Below, piece after piece: positions 50,311 to 58,342 of a stretch of DNA of 64,000 nucleotides. Below the pieces are notes generated by a model. That model was not told the DNA's origin and searched no databases. It worked only from the letters and a program-made list of their open reading frames with translations. Made by a program: the position numbers and the translations under genes. The DNA comes from Mycoplasmatota bacterium (GTDB lineage Bacteria > Bacillota_I > Bacilli_A > Haloplasmatales > Haloplasmataceae). Location of the stretch: positions 2,239,156-2,303,155 of the forward strand of contig CP074573.1 of NCBI GenBank assembly GCA_018394295.1. The letters are read 5' to 3'. Each line of letters opens with the position of its first letter. Position 1 is the first letter of the stretch.

Positions 50311-50938
50311 CATCATCACTTCCAATATCATTAATATACTTTGTTTTAAACAGTGAATCACTTTTAAGATAATCAATCAAAGCAATACATAGTAAAACTA
50401 TTAAAACGATTATAATCGATCTTCCTATAGAAATTTTTTCATCTAAAAAATAACTCACAAAATAGAAAATTATCGCATAAATTGCGATGGTTATTAATCC
50501 AATTCTATGCATTGTAAATGAAACCAAATCCGCAACAAAGATAAATGGTTTAACAAATTTATCTATTATTGTAAAACCAAATGCGATAATAAAAACAGTC
50601 GGTTTATTTATAAATAGATTCGGATAAATAATTTCATTTATAATTAATAAAAACCCAATATAAAATAAATACGAAATTAAAAAGTTAACTATTGTTCGTG
50701 AATTAAATATTTTTAAACCCACTTCTTTTGATGTTACTAATAAACTTTTTTTTCTTGTATTACGCTTTTTTTGTTGGTAGTTTCCTAATACCTCTTTAAA
50801 GATATGTGCTTCTAAAATTTTTTCTACTTCACTTTTAGAAAACGTTGTTTCATTATCACTCTTTAGGAATGCTTCAAATAAATCTTCGTATTCTTTTTCT
50901 TTTTCATTAGATTTTTTTAATTCATTATTATCATTCAT
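50303..50938 (-). CDS. Hypothetical membrane protein upstream of hprK (YvlD position)
   Basis: A 211-residue protein. Residues 1-85 are charged and probably cytoplasmic; residues 85-195 hold four hydrophobic segments, and the tail is acidic (SDDDE). In B. subtilis the gene directly upstream of hprK is yvlD, a four-helix phage-holin-IV family membrane protein; the membrane part here could be a relative, but the long N-terminal extension is not usual. RBS GAAGGTGA. Confidence 0.75.
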   Translation of the reverse strand: MNDNNELKKSNEKEKEYEDLFEAFLKSDNETTFSKSEVEKILEAHIFKEVLGNYQQKKRNTRKKSLLVTSKEVGLKIFNSRTIVNFLISYLFYIGFLLIINEIIYPNLFINKPTVFIIAFGFTIIDKFVKPFIFVADLVSFTMHRIGLITIAIYAIIFYFVSYFLDEKISIGRSIIIVLIVLLCIALIDYLKSDSLFKTKYINDIGSDDDE

Positions 50939-51000
50939 TTTATCACCTTCTTAATACACTGCTTTCATTTTATCATAATTTATCAAAAATAAAAATAAAT

Positions 51001-51597
51001 TCACTGCGTAAATATTTTTTTATATAAATGCATTAACCCAATACCAAATAATCCACCAATTCCATTTAATAATAAATCATCAATATCAAAATAACCCAAA
51101 TTCGTTACACCTTGTAAAGTCTCAAAAAATAAAACCATTAGGATGAAATACAGTAAACTATAAATGAGATTTTTATAGTAACGTAAGAATACCCCAAAAG
51201 GAATATAGACGAGTATGTTCCCAATAATATAATAGCGTACTAAAGGATTATTTAAATTATGTATCCATAGTGGTAAAAACGAGTGAAAATTAAAATGATT
51301 ATCTAAATTATATTGAGACAGATTTGTGAACCGACCAAAAAGCAATCCGATTAACCAAATCATATAAACCAGGAATAACTTCATGGTGATATCTTTTAAC
51401 TGATATTTTCGTAAAATAAAAATCATTTCAAACGTAAAGTAGATGAATAATGCTAAAGAAACACGGTTTAATAAGAGAGCAATAAATGACATAATATGAA
51501 AAATATTCAATAAGGAATCAATAAAATAAACATTAATGAAATTAGATGTTAAAATCGCAATGACAAAAAGCAATATTCTAGCATAAATGTATTTCAT
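51001..51597 (-). CDS. VanZ-like family membrane protein
   Basis: A 198-residue membrane protein with five or six helices and the VanZ pattern: GNILVYIPFGVFLRYY, then FFETLQG and FDIDDLLLNGIGGLFG. VanZ contributes to teicoplanin resistance in enterococci, but most family members are uncharacterised, so no resistance is implied. I chose the ATG at 51597 preceded by GGGAGG. Confidence 0.85.
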   Translation of the reverse strand: MKYIYARILLFVIAILTSNFINVYFIDSLLNIFHIMSFIALLLNRVSLALFIYFTFEMIFILRKYQLKDITMKLFLVYMIWLIGLLFGRFTNLSQYNLDNHFNFHSFLPLWIHNLNNPLVRYYIIGNILVYIPFGVFLRYYKNLIYSLLYFILMVLFFETLQGVTNLGYFDIDDLLLNGIGGLFGIGLMHLYKKIFTQ

Positions 51598-51610
51598 AAT
51601 TCCTCCCATA

Positions 51611-51642
51611 AAAAAAGAATAGTAAAAACTATCCTTATTTTA
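51611..51642 (-). terminator. Terminator after uvrA
   Basis: Minus strand: GGATAGT, loop TTTT, ACTATTC, then TTTTTTT. It separates uvrA from the VanZ-like gene. Confidence 0.8.
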
Positions 51643-51652
51643 TTACTTTTAT

Positions 51653-54496
51653 TTAATTTATATTACGATTTTTATCTTTTTCCAAGACTTTTTTTATATA
51701 ATGCCCCGTGTAAGATACTGGTGATTCTGCGATTTCTTCAGGGGTACCAGAAGCGATAATTTCTCCTCCTTTATCGCCACCTTCAGGGCCTAAATCTATG
51801 ATGTAATCAGCACTTTTAATCACATCTAAATTATGTTCTATAACAATAACTGTTCCGTTTTGATCAACAATATTTTGTATAACCATTAGTAATCGTTTCA
51901 CATCATCAATATGAAGTCCTGTTGTCGGTTCATCAAGAATAAATAAGGTTTTATTGGTGATCCGTTTATGAAGTTCAGAGGCTAATTTAACCCGTTGTGC
52001 TTCTCCACCTGATAAAGTAGTCGCAGGTTGTCCTAATTTAATATATTCTAGTCCAACATCATAAATTGTTTGTAGTTTCCTTCTAATGACAGGTATATTT
52101 TCAAAAAATTCTAATGCATCTTCTACTGTCATATCTAAAATATCGGATATGGTTTTCGCCTTATACTTTACTTCAAGTGTTTCACGATTATACCTTTTCC
52201 CTTGACAAACTTCACAAGGTACATAAACATCCGGTAAAAAGTGCATTTCAATCTTAATTACACCATCCCCTCTACAGGCCTCACACCGTCCTCCTTTTAC
52301 ATTAAAAGAAAAACGTCCTTTTTGATATCCTCGTACTTTTGCTTCATTCGTTTCAGCAAACAAATCACGAATATGATCAAATACTCCAGTGTAAGTTGCA
52401 GGATTAGAACGTGGTGTTCTACCAATTGGGGATTGGTCAACATCAATAATCTTTTCGATATGCTCAAGTCCTTTTATTTTTTGATGACGACCTGGTTTCT
52501 TTCTTGATCTATAAATTGATTGAGCAATCCCTTTATATAAAATATCATTCACTAATGTTGATTTTCCACTACCAGATACACCTGTCACAACAATCAATTT
52601 CCCCAATGGAAATTTGACATTTATATTTTTTAAATTATTTTCACTGGCCTTCACAACTTCAAGGAATAATCCATTCCCAACTCTTCTTTTTTCTGGTAAT
52701 GAAATGTGTTTTTTACCTGAAAGATATTGACCGGTTAAGGAATGGTCATTTTGCATTAATTCCTTTGGAGAGCCTTGGGCAATCACATCTCCTCCATGAA
52801 TACCCGCTCCTGGTCCAATGTCAATTATACAATCAGCTTCTAGCATTGTGTCTTCATCATGTTCAACAACGATTAAGGTGTTCCCTAAATCTCTCATCGA
52901 TTTTAAAGTCCCAATCAATCGATAATTATCTCTTTGATGAAGCCCAATTGATGGCTCATCTAATACATATAAGACACCTGTTAAACGAGAACCAATTTGA
53001 GTTGCTAAACGGATTCGTTGTGCTTCTCCACCTGATAAGGTTCCAGCTTTTCTACTAAGGGTTAAATAATTTAATCCAACATTTACTAAAAAAGATAGGC
53101 GTTCTTTTATTTCTTTGATAATCATATCAGAAATCTTCATTTCTTTTGGTGACAATTTTAATGATTGAACATGCTTTAATGCTTGTTCAATAGACATTTC
53201 TGTGAATTCGTAAATATTTTTGTCACCTACAAACACAGAAAGTGCTTCTTCTGAAAGACGTTGTCCATTACACTTTGGACATGTCTCATCAGCCATCATA
53301 CTTTCAAACCAGTCACGAATATAGTTTGATGAAGTACTTTTATATCTTCTTTCATAACTATTTATGATACCTTCAAAATAATCTCTTTTTTCGTGATGAA
53401 TATTTCCTTCACTTACAAAAGAAAACTTTATTTCAGATTTAGAACCATACATGATGATATCTATTTCTTTTTTAGTCAATTCTTTAAAGGGTTTATTTAG
53501 ATTTATTCCATAATGATTACAAGTAATCGCTAATTGTTTATAAAAATATGTATCCGTATTTTCTAAACCTCTGATTGCTCCCTCAGCAATTGATTTTTCA
53601 TTATCAGGAACTAATAAATCAATACTAATTTTTCTTTTAAACCCTAATCCACTACATTCATCACAAGCACCAAATGGAGAATTGAAAGAAAACAGTCTTG
53701 GTTCTAACTCACCAACGGTAAAATCACACATTGGACAAGAAAACTTCTCACTGAAAATCATTTCTTCATGCCCTATAATATCAACCAAAACTTTTCCTTG
53801 ACCTAATTTCAGTGCTGTTTCTAAAGAGTCATATAATCGTGATGAAATACCTTCTTTAATAACAACTCTATCAATAATTACTTCAATATTATGTTTTTTA
53901 TTTTTATCTAATTCTATATTTTCTTCTAAATCATGCAAAGAACCATCCACTCGTACACGAACATAACCATCTTTTTTGAGTTTCTCAAAATCATTTTTAA
54001 AGGTTCCTTTTTTCAATGCAGCAATTGGTGCTAATATTTGCATTTTAGTTCGTTCTTCAAATTCTAATAATCTATCTACCATTTGTTCAATTGTTTGTGA
54101 TTGTATTTCTACATGATGTGTAGGACAAATTGGATGTCCGATACGAGCATATAAAAGTCGCATATAATCATAAATCTCAGTAACAGTCCCAACGGTAGAA
54201 CGAGGGTTACGACTCGTTGTTTTTTGGTCAATCGATATAGCTGGTGATAATCCTTCTATACTATCCACATCAGGCTTATCCATATTACCTAGAAATTGTC
54301 TAGCATAAGCAGATAAACTTTCAACATATCTTCTTTGACCTTCCGCATAGATTGTATCAAAAGCTAAGCTTGATTTTCCACTACCAGATAAACCTGTCAT
54401 TACCACAAGTTGTCCACGAGGTATACGAACATCAATATTTTTTAAATTATTTTCTCTAGCACCTTTTACGACAATATCGTTTTGTTCTTTTATCAT
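51653..54496 (-). CDS. uvrA: UvrABC excision nuclease subunit A
   Basis: A 947-residue DNA-damage sensor with two ABC ATPase modules. Walker A motifs [14 protein letters not shown] (N-terminal) and [15 protein letters not shown] (C-terminal), two LSGGEAQR signatures, and zinc sites CPMC...CDEC and CEAC...CEVC are all visible. It finds helix-distorting lesions together with UvrB, which is not encoded here. A LexA-box-like sequence lies upstream at 54546-54559. Confidence 0.98.
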   Translation of the reverse strand: MIKEQNDIVVKGARENNLKNIDVRIPRGQLVVMTGLSGSGKSSLAFDTIYAEGQRRYVESLSAYARQFLGNMDKPDVDSIEGLSPAISIDQKTTSRNPRSTVGTVTEIYDYMRLLYARIGHPICPTHHVEIQSQTIEQMVDRLLEFEERTKMQILAPIAALKKGTFKNDFEKLKKDGYVRVRVDGSLHDLEENIELDKNKKHNIEVIIDRVVIKEGISSRLYDSLETALKLGQGKVLVDIIGHEEMIFSEKFSCPMCDFTVGELEPRLFSFNSPFGACDECSGLGFKRKISIDLLVPDNEKSIAEGAIRGLENTDTYFYKQLAITCNHYGINLNKPFKELTKKEIDIIMYGSKSEIKFSFVSEGNIHHEKRDYFEGIINSYERRYKSTSSNYIRDWFESMMADETCPKCNGQRLSEEALSVFVGDKNIYEFTEMSIEQALKHVQSLKLSPKEMKISDMIIKEIKERLSFLVNVGLNYLTLSRKAGTLSGGEAQRIRLATQIGSRLTGVLYVLDEPSIGLHQRDNYRLIGTLKSMRDLGNTLIVVEHDEDTMLEADCIIDIGPGAGIHGGDVIAQGSPKELMQNDHSLTGQYLSGKKHISLPEKRRVGNGLFLEVVKASENNLKNINVKFPLGKLIVVTGVSGSGKSTLVNDILYKGIAQSIYRSRKKPGRHQKIKGLEHIEKIIDVDQSPIGRTPRSNPATYTGVFDHIRDLFAETNEAKVRGYQKGRFSFNVKGGRCEACRGDGVIKIEMHFLPDVYVPCEVCQGKRYNRETLEVKYKAKTISDILDMTVEDALEFFENIPVIRRKLQTIYDVGLEYIKLGQPATTLSGGEAQRVKLASELHKRITNKTLFILDEPTTGLHIDDVKRLLMVIQNIVDQNGTVIVIEHNLDVIKSADYIIDLGPEGGDKGGEIIASGTPEEIAESPVSYTGHYIKKVLEKDKNRNIN

Positions 54497-54530
54497 TTTA
54501 TCACCATTCCGATCAAAAATTTACCTTATT

Positions 54531-54559
54531 ATTATAGCATATAAACAAACAAATTTTCG
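54531..54559 (-). promoter_or_regulatory. uvrA promoter region with LexA-box-like sequence
   Basis: Minus strand -10 TATAAT (54531-54536). Around the -35 position lies CGAAAATTTGTTTG (54546-54559), matching the Gram-positive SOS box CGAACRNRYGTTYC at 11 of 14. Known regulation of uvrA by LexA in Bacillus makes this plausible. Confidence 0.55.
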
Positions 54560-54631
54560 CTTTTTATGTAATTTTTTTTATTTTTTTACATTATAACTAT
54601 TATTTCAAAGGTGAAAACATTTTCATTTTTT

Positions 54632-54645
54632 ATAAAACGCTTTCA
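54632..54645. promoter_or_regulatory. cre-like site upstream of the second candidate small RNA
   Basis: Minus strand reads TTGAAAGCGTTTTAT, sharing TTGAAAGCGTTTT with the ptb site; 12 of 14 in the plus orientation. It is centred about -54 from the RNA's predicted start, the spacing of CcpA-activated promoters such as ackA. A perfect palindrome TGAAAACATTTTCA (54612-54625) lies just left of it. Confidence 0.5.
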
Positions 54646-54657
54646 ATTTATTTTTTA

Positions 54658-54686
54658 TTGACTTCATAATACCAAGGTGATAGAAT
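54658..54686 (+). promoter_or_regulatory. Promoter of the second candidate small RNA
   Basis: TTGACT (54658-54663), 17 bp, TAGAAT (54681-54686) with TGA before it. It is the same -35/-10 pair and spacing as rrn promoter P3. Confidence 0.75.
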
Positions 54687-54830
54687 ATATTTCGGTGTGA
54701 GAGCACACTATTTTTAAAATGTCGTTTCTCATAATCAAATCCCTCAAACAAACTCATACTTATCCCTTAAACTCTTTTTTTAAATATTTATCTCCCCCCG
54801 AAAAAAAACAGTGTACAACTGTTTTTTTTC
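54687..54830 (+). ncRNA. Candidate C-rich small RNA (about 140 nt)
   Basis: A rrn-like promoter (54658-54686) and a terminator (54801-54830) enclose a stretch without a reading frame, between the divergent uvrA promoter and a convergent gene. The 5' end forms the hairpin GTGTG-AGAG-CACAC (54695-54708). The middle is unstructured and has three C-rich motifs: ATCCCTC (54739-54745), ATCCCTTAAA (54762-54771) and CTCCCCCCG (54792-54800). TTTCGG near the 5' end can pair with CCGAAA near the 3' end. C-rich single-stranded motifs are typical of Bacillota RNAs that pair with ribosome-binding sites. A cre-like site upstream suggests carbon control. No known family is recognised. Confidence 0.6.
54801..54830 (+). 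terminator. Terminator of the second candidate small RNA
   Basis: ACAGT, loop GTACA, ACTGT, flanked by eight A and eight T. Confidence 0.82.
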
Positions 54831-54841
54831 TTTTTATATAA

Positions 54842-54880
54842 TAAAAAAAAACAGCAATTACTTGCTGCTTTTTTTTTATA
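54842..54880 (-). terminator. Terminator of the DUF4397 gene
   Basis: Minus strand: AGCAGCAA, loop, TTGCTGTT, then a long T run. It faces the small-RNA terminator. Confidence 0.85.
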
Positions 54881-55727
54881 ACATCATACTTTTATCATTA
54901 AATACAATCGCTTCTAAGCCAGGTGTTCCATTTACTAAACCAATTGCATATATTGAAAGCATATCATTTGGATTAATCACAACATTAGGAACAGTCAGAA
55001 CTACTTGATCCATACCAGCTGGTCTTACTTGTAAAGTATAAGTTCCAGGAGCAACATTAATGTAGTCAGTTACTGCTTTATAAGGAACATTTCTAAATAA
55101 TACGGTACCATCAGGTAATGTTATATCAACTGCTGGAGCATTTGGTGAGAAATGAATAAATCGAACACTTGCTTCTTCTGCTAAATGTGAATCACGTTTT
55201 TCTGGTATTTGATATGGTTTGGGTTGTTGATAACCATATTGACATGGATAACCCATTCCACATCCAGAAGCTGGTTGATTAAAAATACTTTGTTGTTCTG
55301 GCATTTGTTGTCCCATACCATATGGTTGCATCATTTGTGGTTGGGTATTTTGTGGCATTATCTGTGGCTGCATTTCATAAGGCATCTGTTGAGGTTGCGT
55401 ATATGGCATCATTTGATCATCATAGAACATTTTTTCATCTGTTACTTGTAAGATTAATATGTCTGATCCATCTTTTGTTGTTACTGCAACTAGTTTTTGA
55501 CCCTCTATATCTAAATTCTGATCTAATAATAATTTATTACCAGCTGTAGTAAAAACTTTAACATTATAATTACCCTTAGGAACTGGTATCATTGGTGTTG
55601 ATTGTCTATATGCTAATCCTCTTATAATTGGACGATCATTTAAAGTAATATTAATTGGTTCTGCCATTCTAACATCATGAACAAATCTTAAGCTTGTTGG
55701 CTGCTCAATTGGATTATAAATATTCAT
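54876..55727 (-). CDS. Protein with two DUF4397 domains and a Gln/Met/Pro-rich linker
   Basis: A 283-residue protein. Two DUF4397 beta-sandwich domains: residues about 8-105 (TSLRFVHDVRMAEPINITLND) and about 180-275 (ASVRFIHFSPNAPAVDITLPD). Between them lies a Gln/Met/Pro-rich linker (about 110-165) with a CGMGYPCQYG segment. There is no signal peptide, yet the domain is usually found on cell surfaces or in spore coats. I chose the ATG at 55727 with GGAGGG upstream. Function unknown; the two Cys in the linker could cross-link. Confidence 0.85.
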   Translation of the reverse strand: MNIYNPIEQPTSLRFVHDVRMAEPINITLNDRPIIRGLAYRQSTPMIPVPKGNYNVKVFTTAGNKLLLDQNLDIEGQKLVAVTTKDGSDILILQVTDEKMFYDDQMMPYTQPQQMPYEMQPQIMPQNTQPQMMQPYGMGQQMPEQQSIFNQPASGCGMGYPCQYGYQQPKPYQIPEKRDSHLAEEASVRFIHFSPNAPAVDITLPDGTVLFRNVPYKAVTDYINVAPGTYTLQVRPAGMDQVVLTVPNVVINPNDMLSIYAIGLVNGTPGLEAIVFNDKSMML

Positions 55728-55811
55728 TACATCTATCCCTCCTATAAACATCTAGTATATTATATGTATCCTAGTCAAAATGCACATGGGCTAACAAGCA
55801 TTTTTTAAAAA

Positions 55812-55840
55812 TTGAGTAAAATGTAATGGTATGATATAAT
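55812..55840 (+). promoter_or_regulatory. Promoter of the bPH membrane protein gene
   Basis: TTGAGT (55812-55817), 17 bp, TATAAT (55835-55840). Confidence 0.7.
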
Positions 55841-55869
55841 TGATGTGATTTAAACATAGGAGATTATTA

Positions 55870-56352
55870 ATGAAAAAAGTAACATTATTGAATGATGAAA
55901 AAATCATCTATAAAATTAAATTTTCAATTCGTATATTTTTTATCGATATTCTATTTATTATGGCTATTATGTCAATCACAGCTAAAATAGGTCAAAGTAA
56001 TAAAGGATCCATCTTTATATTTATCTTACTATTTGTTTTTATATTATTATTAATCAAAACACTTTTAGACTTTTACCGTATTTTTTTTCATCGAGTCTAT
56101 ATCTCAAACTTCCGTGTAATTTATGTAAAAGGATACTTTCTTAAACGAATAAAATTTTATCCATTAAATAAAATCACAGGTGTTTATTTCAGATCTAATT
56201 TTTTTGACCGGGCAAAGAACATGACTTCATTTAAGATTACATTAAATGACAATCAAGAATTTGTTTTGAAAAATATACACGATGGAACTAAAATCGCTGA
56301 TTTATTAAGTTTAGACTTAATTAAACAACATCAGGAAAATCAAAGAAAGTAA
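55870..56352 (+). CDS. Membrane protein with bacterial PH-like domain
   Basis: A 160-residue protein: two hydrophobic segments (about 22-41 and 47-66), then a PH-like domain (about 72-150) with YISNFRVIYVKGYFLKR and FYPLNKITGVYFRSNF, resembling the bPH (YdbS/YdbT, DUF304) family. Function is not known for this group. RBS AGGAGATT; monocistronic with its own terminator. Confidence 0.75.
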   Translation: MKKVTLLNDEKIIYKIKFSIRIFFIDILFIMAIMSITAKIGQSNKGSIFIFILLFVFILLLIKTLLDFYRIFFHRVYISNFRVIYVKGYFLKRIKFYPLNKITGVYFRSNFFDRAKNMTSFKITLNDNQEFVLKNIHDGTKIADLLSLDLIKQHQENQRK

Positions 56353-56354
56353 TG

Positions 56355-56400
56355 ATTATGGCATATAATAGAAAATCTATTACATGCCATTTTAATTTAT
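56355..56400 (+). terminator. Terminator after the bPH gene
   Basis: ATGGCATATAATAG pairs with CTATTACATGCCAT around a 5-nt loop, with one mismatch, then a T-rich tract. Confidence 0.75.
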
Positions 56401-56426
56401 TTTATTTCTTAATTAATTATTAGTTG

Positions 56427-56449
56427 CTTATGGAAATAAGTTCCATAAA
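56427..56449. repeat. Hairpin TTATGGAA / TTCCATAA
   Basis: Perfect 8-bp inverted repeat with a 5-nt loop between the bPH terminator and the IS; role unknown. Confidence 0.5.
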
Positions 56450-56522
56450 TTCATTATATTGCTAAAAAATATTTTCGTTTTATATATAAAAACATTTCAT
56501 TTTATGTTAAAATACGAGTATA

Positions 56523-56530
56523 AAAAATTA
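56523..56530. repeat. Left 8-bp target-site duplication of the IS
   Basis: AAAAATTA immediately before the IS left end; the same eight bases follow the right end at 58320-58327. Confidence 0.9.
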
Positions 56531-56588
56531 GGTAGTGTCAAATAAATTATGAAAACACATAAAAACTCTATAATCAAAAATAAAAAGA

Positions 56589-56632
56589 ACTGAATTTGTA
56601 GTGTGTTGGACTACAATACTCAGTTTAATCGT
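56589..56632. repeat. Large hairpin in the IS left arm
   Basis: AACTGA...TTGTAGT pairs with ACTACAA...TCAGTT. On the minus strand a T-rich tract follows, so it may be a second terminator for the transposase transcript. Confidence 0.7.
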
Positions 56633-56654
56633 ACTATGCATTTTATGTAAATAA

Positions 56655-56682
56655 AAAAAAGCATATTCAAATACGCTTAAAT
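56655..56682 (-). terminator. Terminator of the transposase gene
   Basis: Minus strand: AAGCGTATT, loop TG, AATATGCTT with one G-U pair, then six more T. Confidence 0.8.
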
Positions 56683-56684
56683 AG

Positions 56685-58147
56685 AGATACTCCTTAGTTA
56701 AGAATTAGTTTATATAAGAGTAACTCATATCTATTAGAGAAAGCCATTTGCTTGGCGTATGAGGTAAATCATCAAATTCTTCTAACTTAACAGGCGGATT
56801 ATAACCTAACGATTTATGTGGTCTTAGAAAGTTAAAAAACGTTGTAAACAAGACCATATAAGCATTAGCGCTCTTGATATTACCAAATCCGTTCATTTGG
56901 ATATAATCGTCTTTGAAAGTTCTATTTAAACGCTCAGTTACTTGTTTAAATGGACGGTAATCCTTGTCTGTTTTCGTGTTATTAGTGAGTCCTATAACTT
57001 GAAATAAATCGAAATTTATGTTCATGCTTTTAAAGTATGACCATGCAACGTTGTAAATAGGATTACCATCCACAACTACTTTCAAATTCTTAGGTAGTTC
57101 AGTGTATTTTTTGAATGTTTGATATAGTGAAACGACTGCTGAAAAAGTATCACGTTTACTAAAAACTTGATAAGAAGTAATAATCTTTTTAATTTTATCT
57201 GAGAAGAAGAAGATATAATGCTTCTTCCCCTTAACCCTAACATATGTTTCATCCCCACAAAGGTCAGATGATAAATCATATGGGTAATTTTCAAGTAAGG
57301 GACGAATCATTGTAGAAACACTATTTGCATAATTCATCACGGTTTGATGGGAAATCTTAACTTGGTGAATATCATACATGATAGCTGCAGTTTTCCTACT
57401 CGACAAACCGTAGTTAACGTAATACGTTAAGATTAAGCCTAGAGTATGCTTAGAATGTCTGATATTGGCTAAATCAACCTTCATATTTAAATTAGACATA
57501 GAGTCACGTTCTAGGGAATCAAAGTTAATATCGAAAGCACGATAGATATAATGAAGTTTAAATTTACCTGGTTTCTTTTTGAATTGTTTTAATTGATCTG
57601 GTGTTAATTTCTTTAATTTATCTAAATAAAAGGAACATTTCTTATGTCTACATTTATAAATAATATAACTATTACGGTCTTTAATTCTTTCAAGGTTCTT
57701 TGAACAATGAGGACATTTTAAAATAATCTTTTCAAGAAAATCATTATTCAAGGTAAATGTATGACTACATACCTTACAAAGTAACTGTTTTGATTTAATA
57801 TTATTTTCATAGATGTAATCATGAGGAGCACCACAAATAGGGCAATTTCCTTTGAAATCAAGTTTTGATGGCCTTCGTCTAGTAACTGGTTTGAGATGCT
57901 TATTGTACTTTAAAAAATACACATTAAGCAATTCTTGATAATCTAGCTTTTCAACCTTCTGAATAATAGGTTCACCATCAACAGTGAACTTCCTAAAAGG
58001 TTCATAATAAGTGCCAGATGACTTAGAACTAGGTGTAGAAATAATGTGTGAATCTAGAAAAAGAATAAATTTATAAAGTAGTTTGTTTAAATACTTTAAA
58101 AATACTGAAAGAACTGATATAATTTTAACCATGATAGATACTCCTTA
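56685..58147. repeat. 12-bp direct repeat flanking the transposase frame
   Basis: AGATACTCCTTA occurs at 56685-56696 and 58136-58147. The right copy contains the transposase Shine-Dalgarno on the minus strand (TAAGGAG). Both lie inside the IS, so they are not target duplications. Confidence 0.7.
56705..58132 (-). CDS. DDE transposase with N-terminal zinc ribbons
   Basis: A 475-residue transposase. The N-terminal part has two zinc-ribbon-like motifs (CPICGAPH ... CKVCSH and CPHCSKN ... CRHKKC, about 96-165). The catalytic DDE/RNase H domain (about 280-450) resembles the IS240/IS6 type, with Asp in GDETYVRVKGKKHY, Asp in VVDGNPIY and Glu in VTERLNRTFKDDY; FFNFLRPHKSLGY is the usual C-terminal signature. 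The frame is intact, so the element may be active. RBS AAGGAG precedes the ATG within a possible sequestering hairpin. Confidence 0.93.
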   Translation of the reverse strand: MVKIISVLSVFLKYLNKLLYKFILFLDSHIISTPSSKSSGTYYEPFRKFTVDGEPIIQKVEKLDYQELLNVYFLKYNKHLKPVTRRRPSKLDFKGNCPICGAPHDYIYENNIKSKQLLCKVCSHTFTLNNDFLEKIILKCPHCSKNLERIKDRNSYIIYKCRHKKCSFYLDKLKKLTPDQLKQFKKKPGKFKLHYIYRAFDINFDSLERDSMSNLNMKVDLANIRHSKHTLGLILTYYVNYGLSSRKTAAIMYDIHQVKISHQTVMNYANSVSTMIRPLLENYPYDLSSDLCGDETYVRVKGKKHYIFFFSDKIKKIITSYQVFSKRDTFSAVVSLYQTFKKYTELPKNLKVVVDGNPIYNVAWSYFKSMNINFDLFQVIGLTNNTKTDKDYRPFKQVTERLNRTFKDDYIQMNGFGNIKSANAYMVLFTTFFNFLRPHKSLGYNPPVKLEEFDDLPHTPSKWLSLIDMSYSYIN

Positions 58148-58189
58148 TAGTTTTTTTGTGGTGATTAAATTATATCAGGTGTATCTATC
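58133..58189 (-). promoter_or_regulatory. Transposase promoter and start-site hairpin
   Basis: Minus strand: -10 TATAAT at 58169-58174 (weak -35 TACAAA at 58192-58197). A perfect 9-bp inverted repeat, GATAGATAC (58133-58141) and GTATCTATC (58181-58189), has one arm beside the RBS and start codon and the other upstream of the -10. Only transcripts entering from outside would contain both arms. Confidence 0.6.
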
Positions 58190-58319
58190 TTTTTGTATTT
58201 ATATGATAAAAAAATATAACGAGCAACCTCCAAAATACAGGGGGGGATACTTATTATAGAATAAAAACAAAATATATATAAGGTTTTGTATTGGTTTTAA
58301 GAAAAACTTTTACACTACC

Positions 58320-58327
58320 AAAAATTA
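58320..58327. repeat. Right 8-bp target-site duplication of the IS
   Basis: AAAAATTA immediately after the IS right end, identical to 56523-56530. Confidence 0.9.
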
Positions 58328-58342
58328 TAAGGGTGGGGAAAT

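Larger units (their letters stand above)
56531..58319. mobile_element. Complete insertion sequence, IS6-like (1789 bp)
   Basis: Bounded by inverted repeats GGTAGTGTCAAA (56531-56542) and GGTAGTGTAAAA (complement of 58308-58319), 11 of 12 matching, and by the 8-bp direct repeat AAAAATTA. An 8-bp duplication and ends starting GG...TGT.AAA are features of the IS6 family. It encodes one transposase (56705-58132, minus). It is inserted 23 bp before the start of the surface glycosidase gene at 58343, separating it from its original upstream region. At 1.8 kb it is longer than classic IS6 members (0.8 kb) because of the N-terminal zinc-finger part. Confidence 0.9.

Noticed and set aside
56685-58147. 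12-bp direct repeat AGATACTCCTTA as the boundaries of the IS
   Set aside because: The inverted repeats and 8-bp duplication at 56523-56542 and 58308-58327 define the element better and enclose these repeats.
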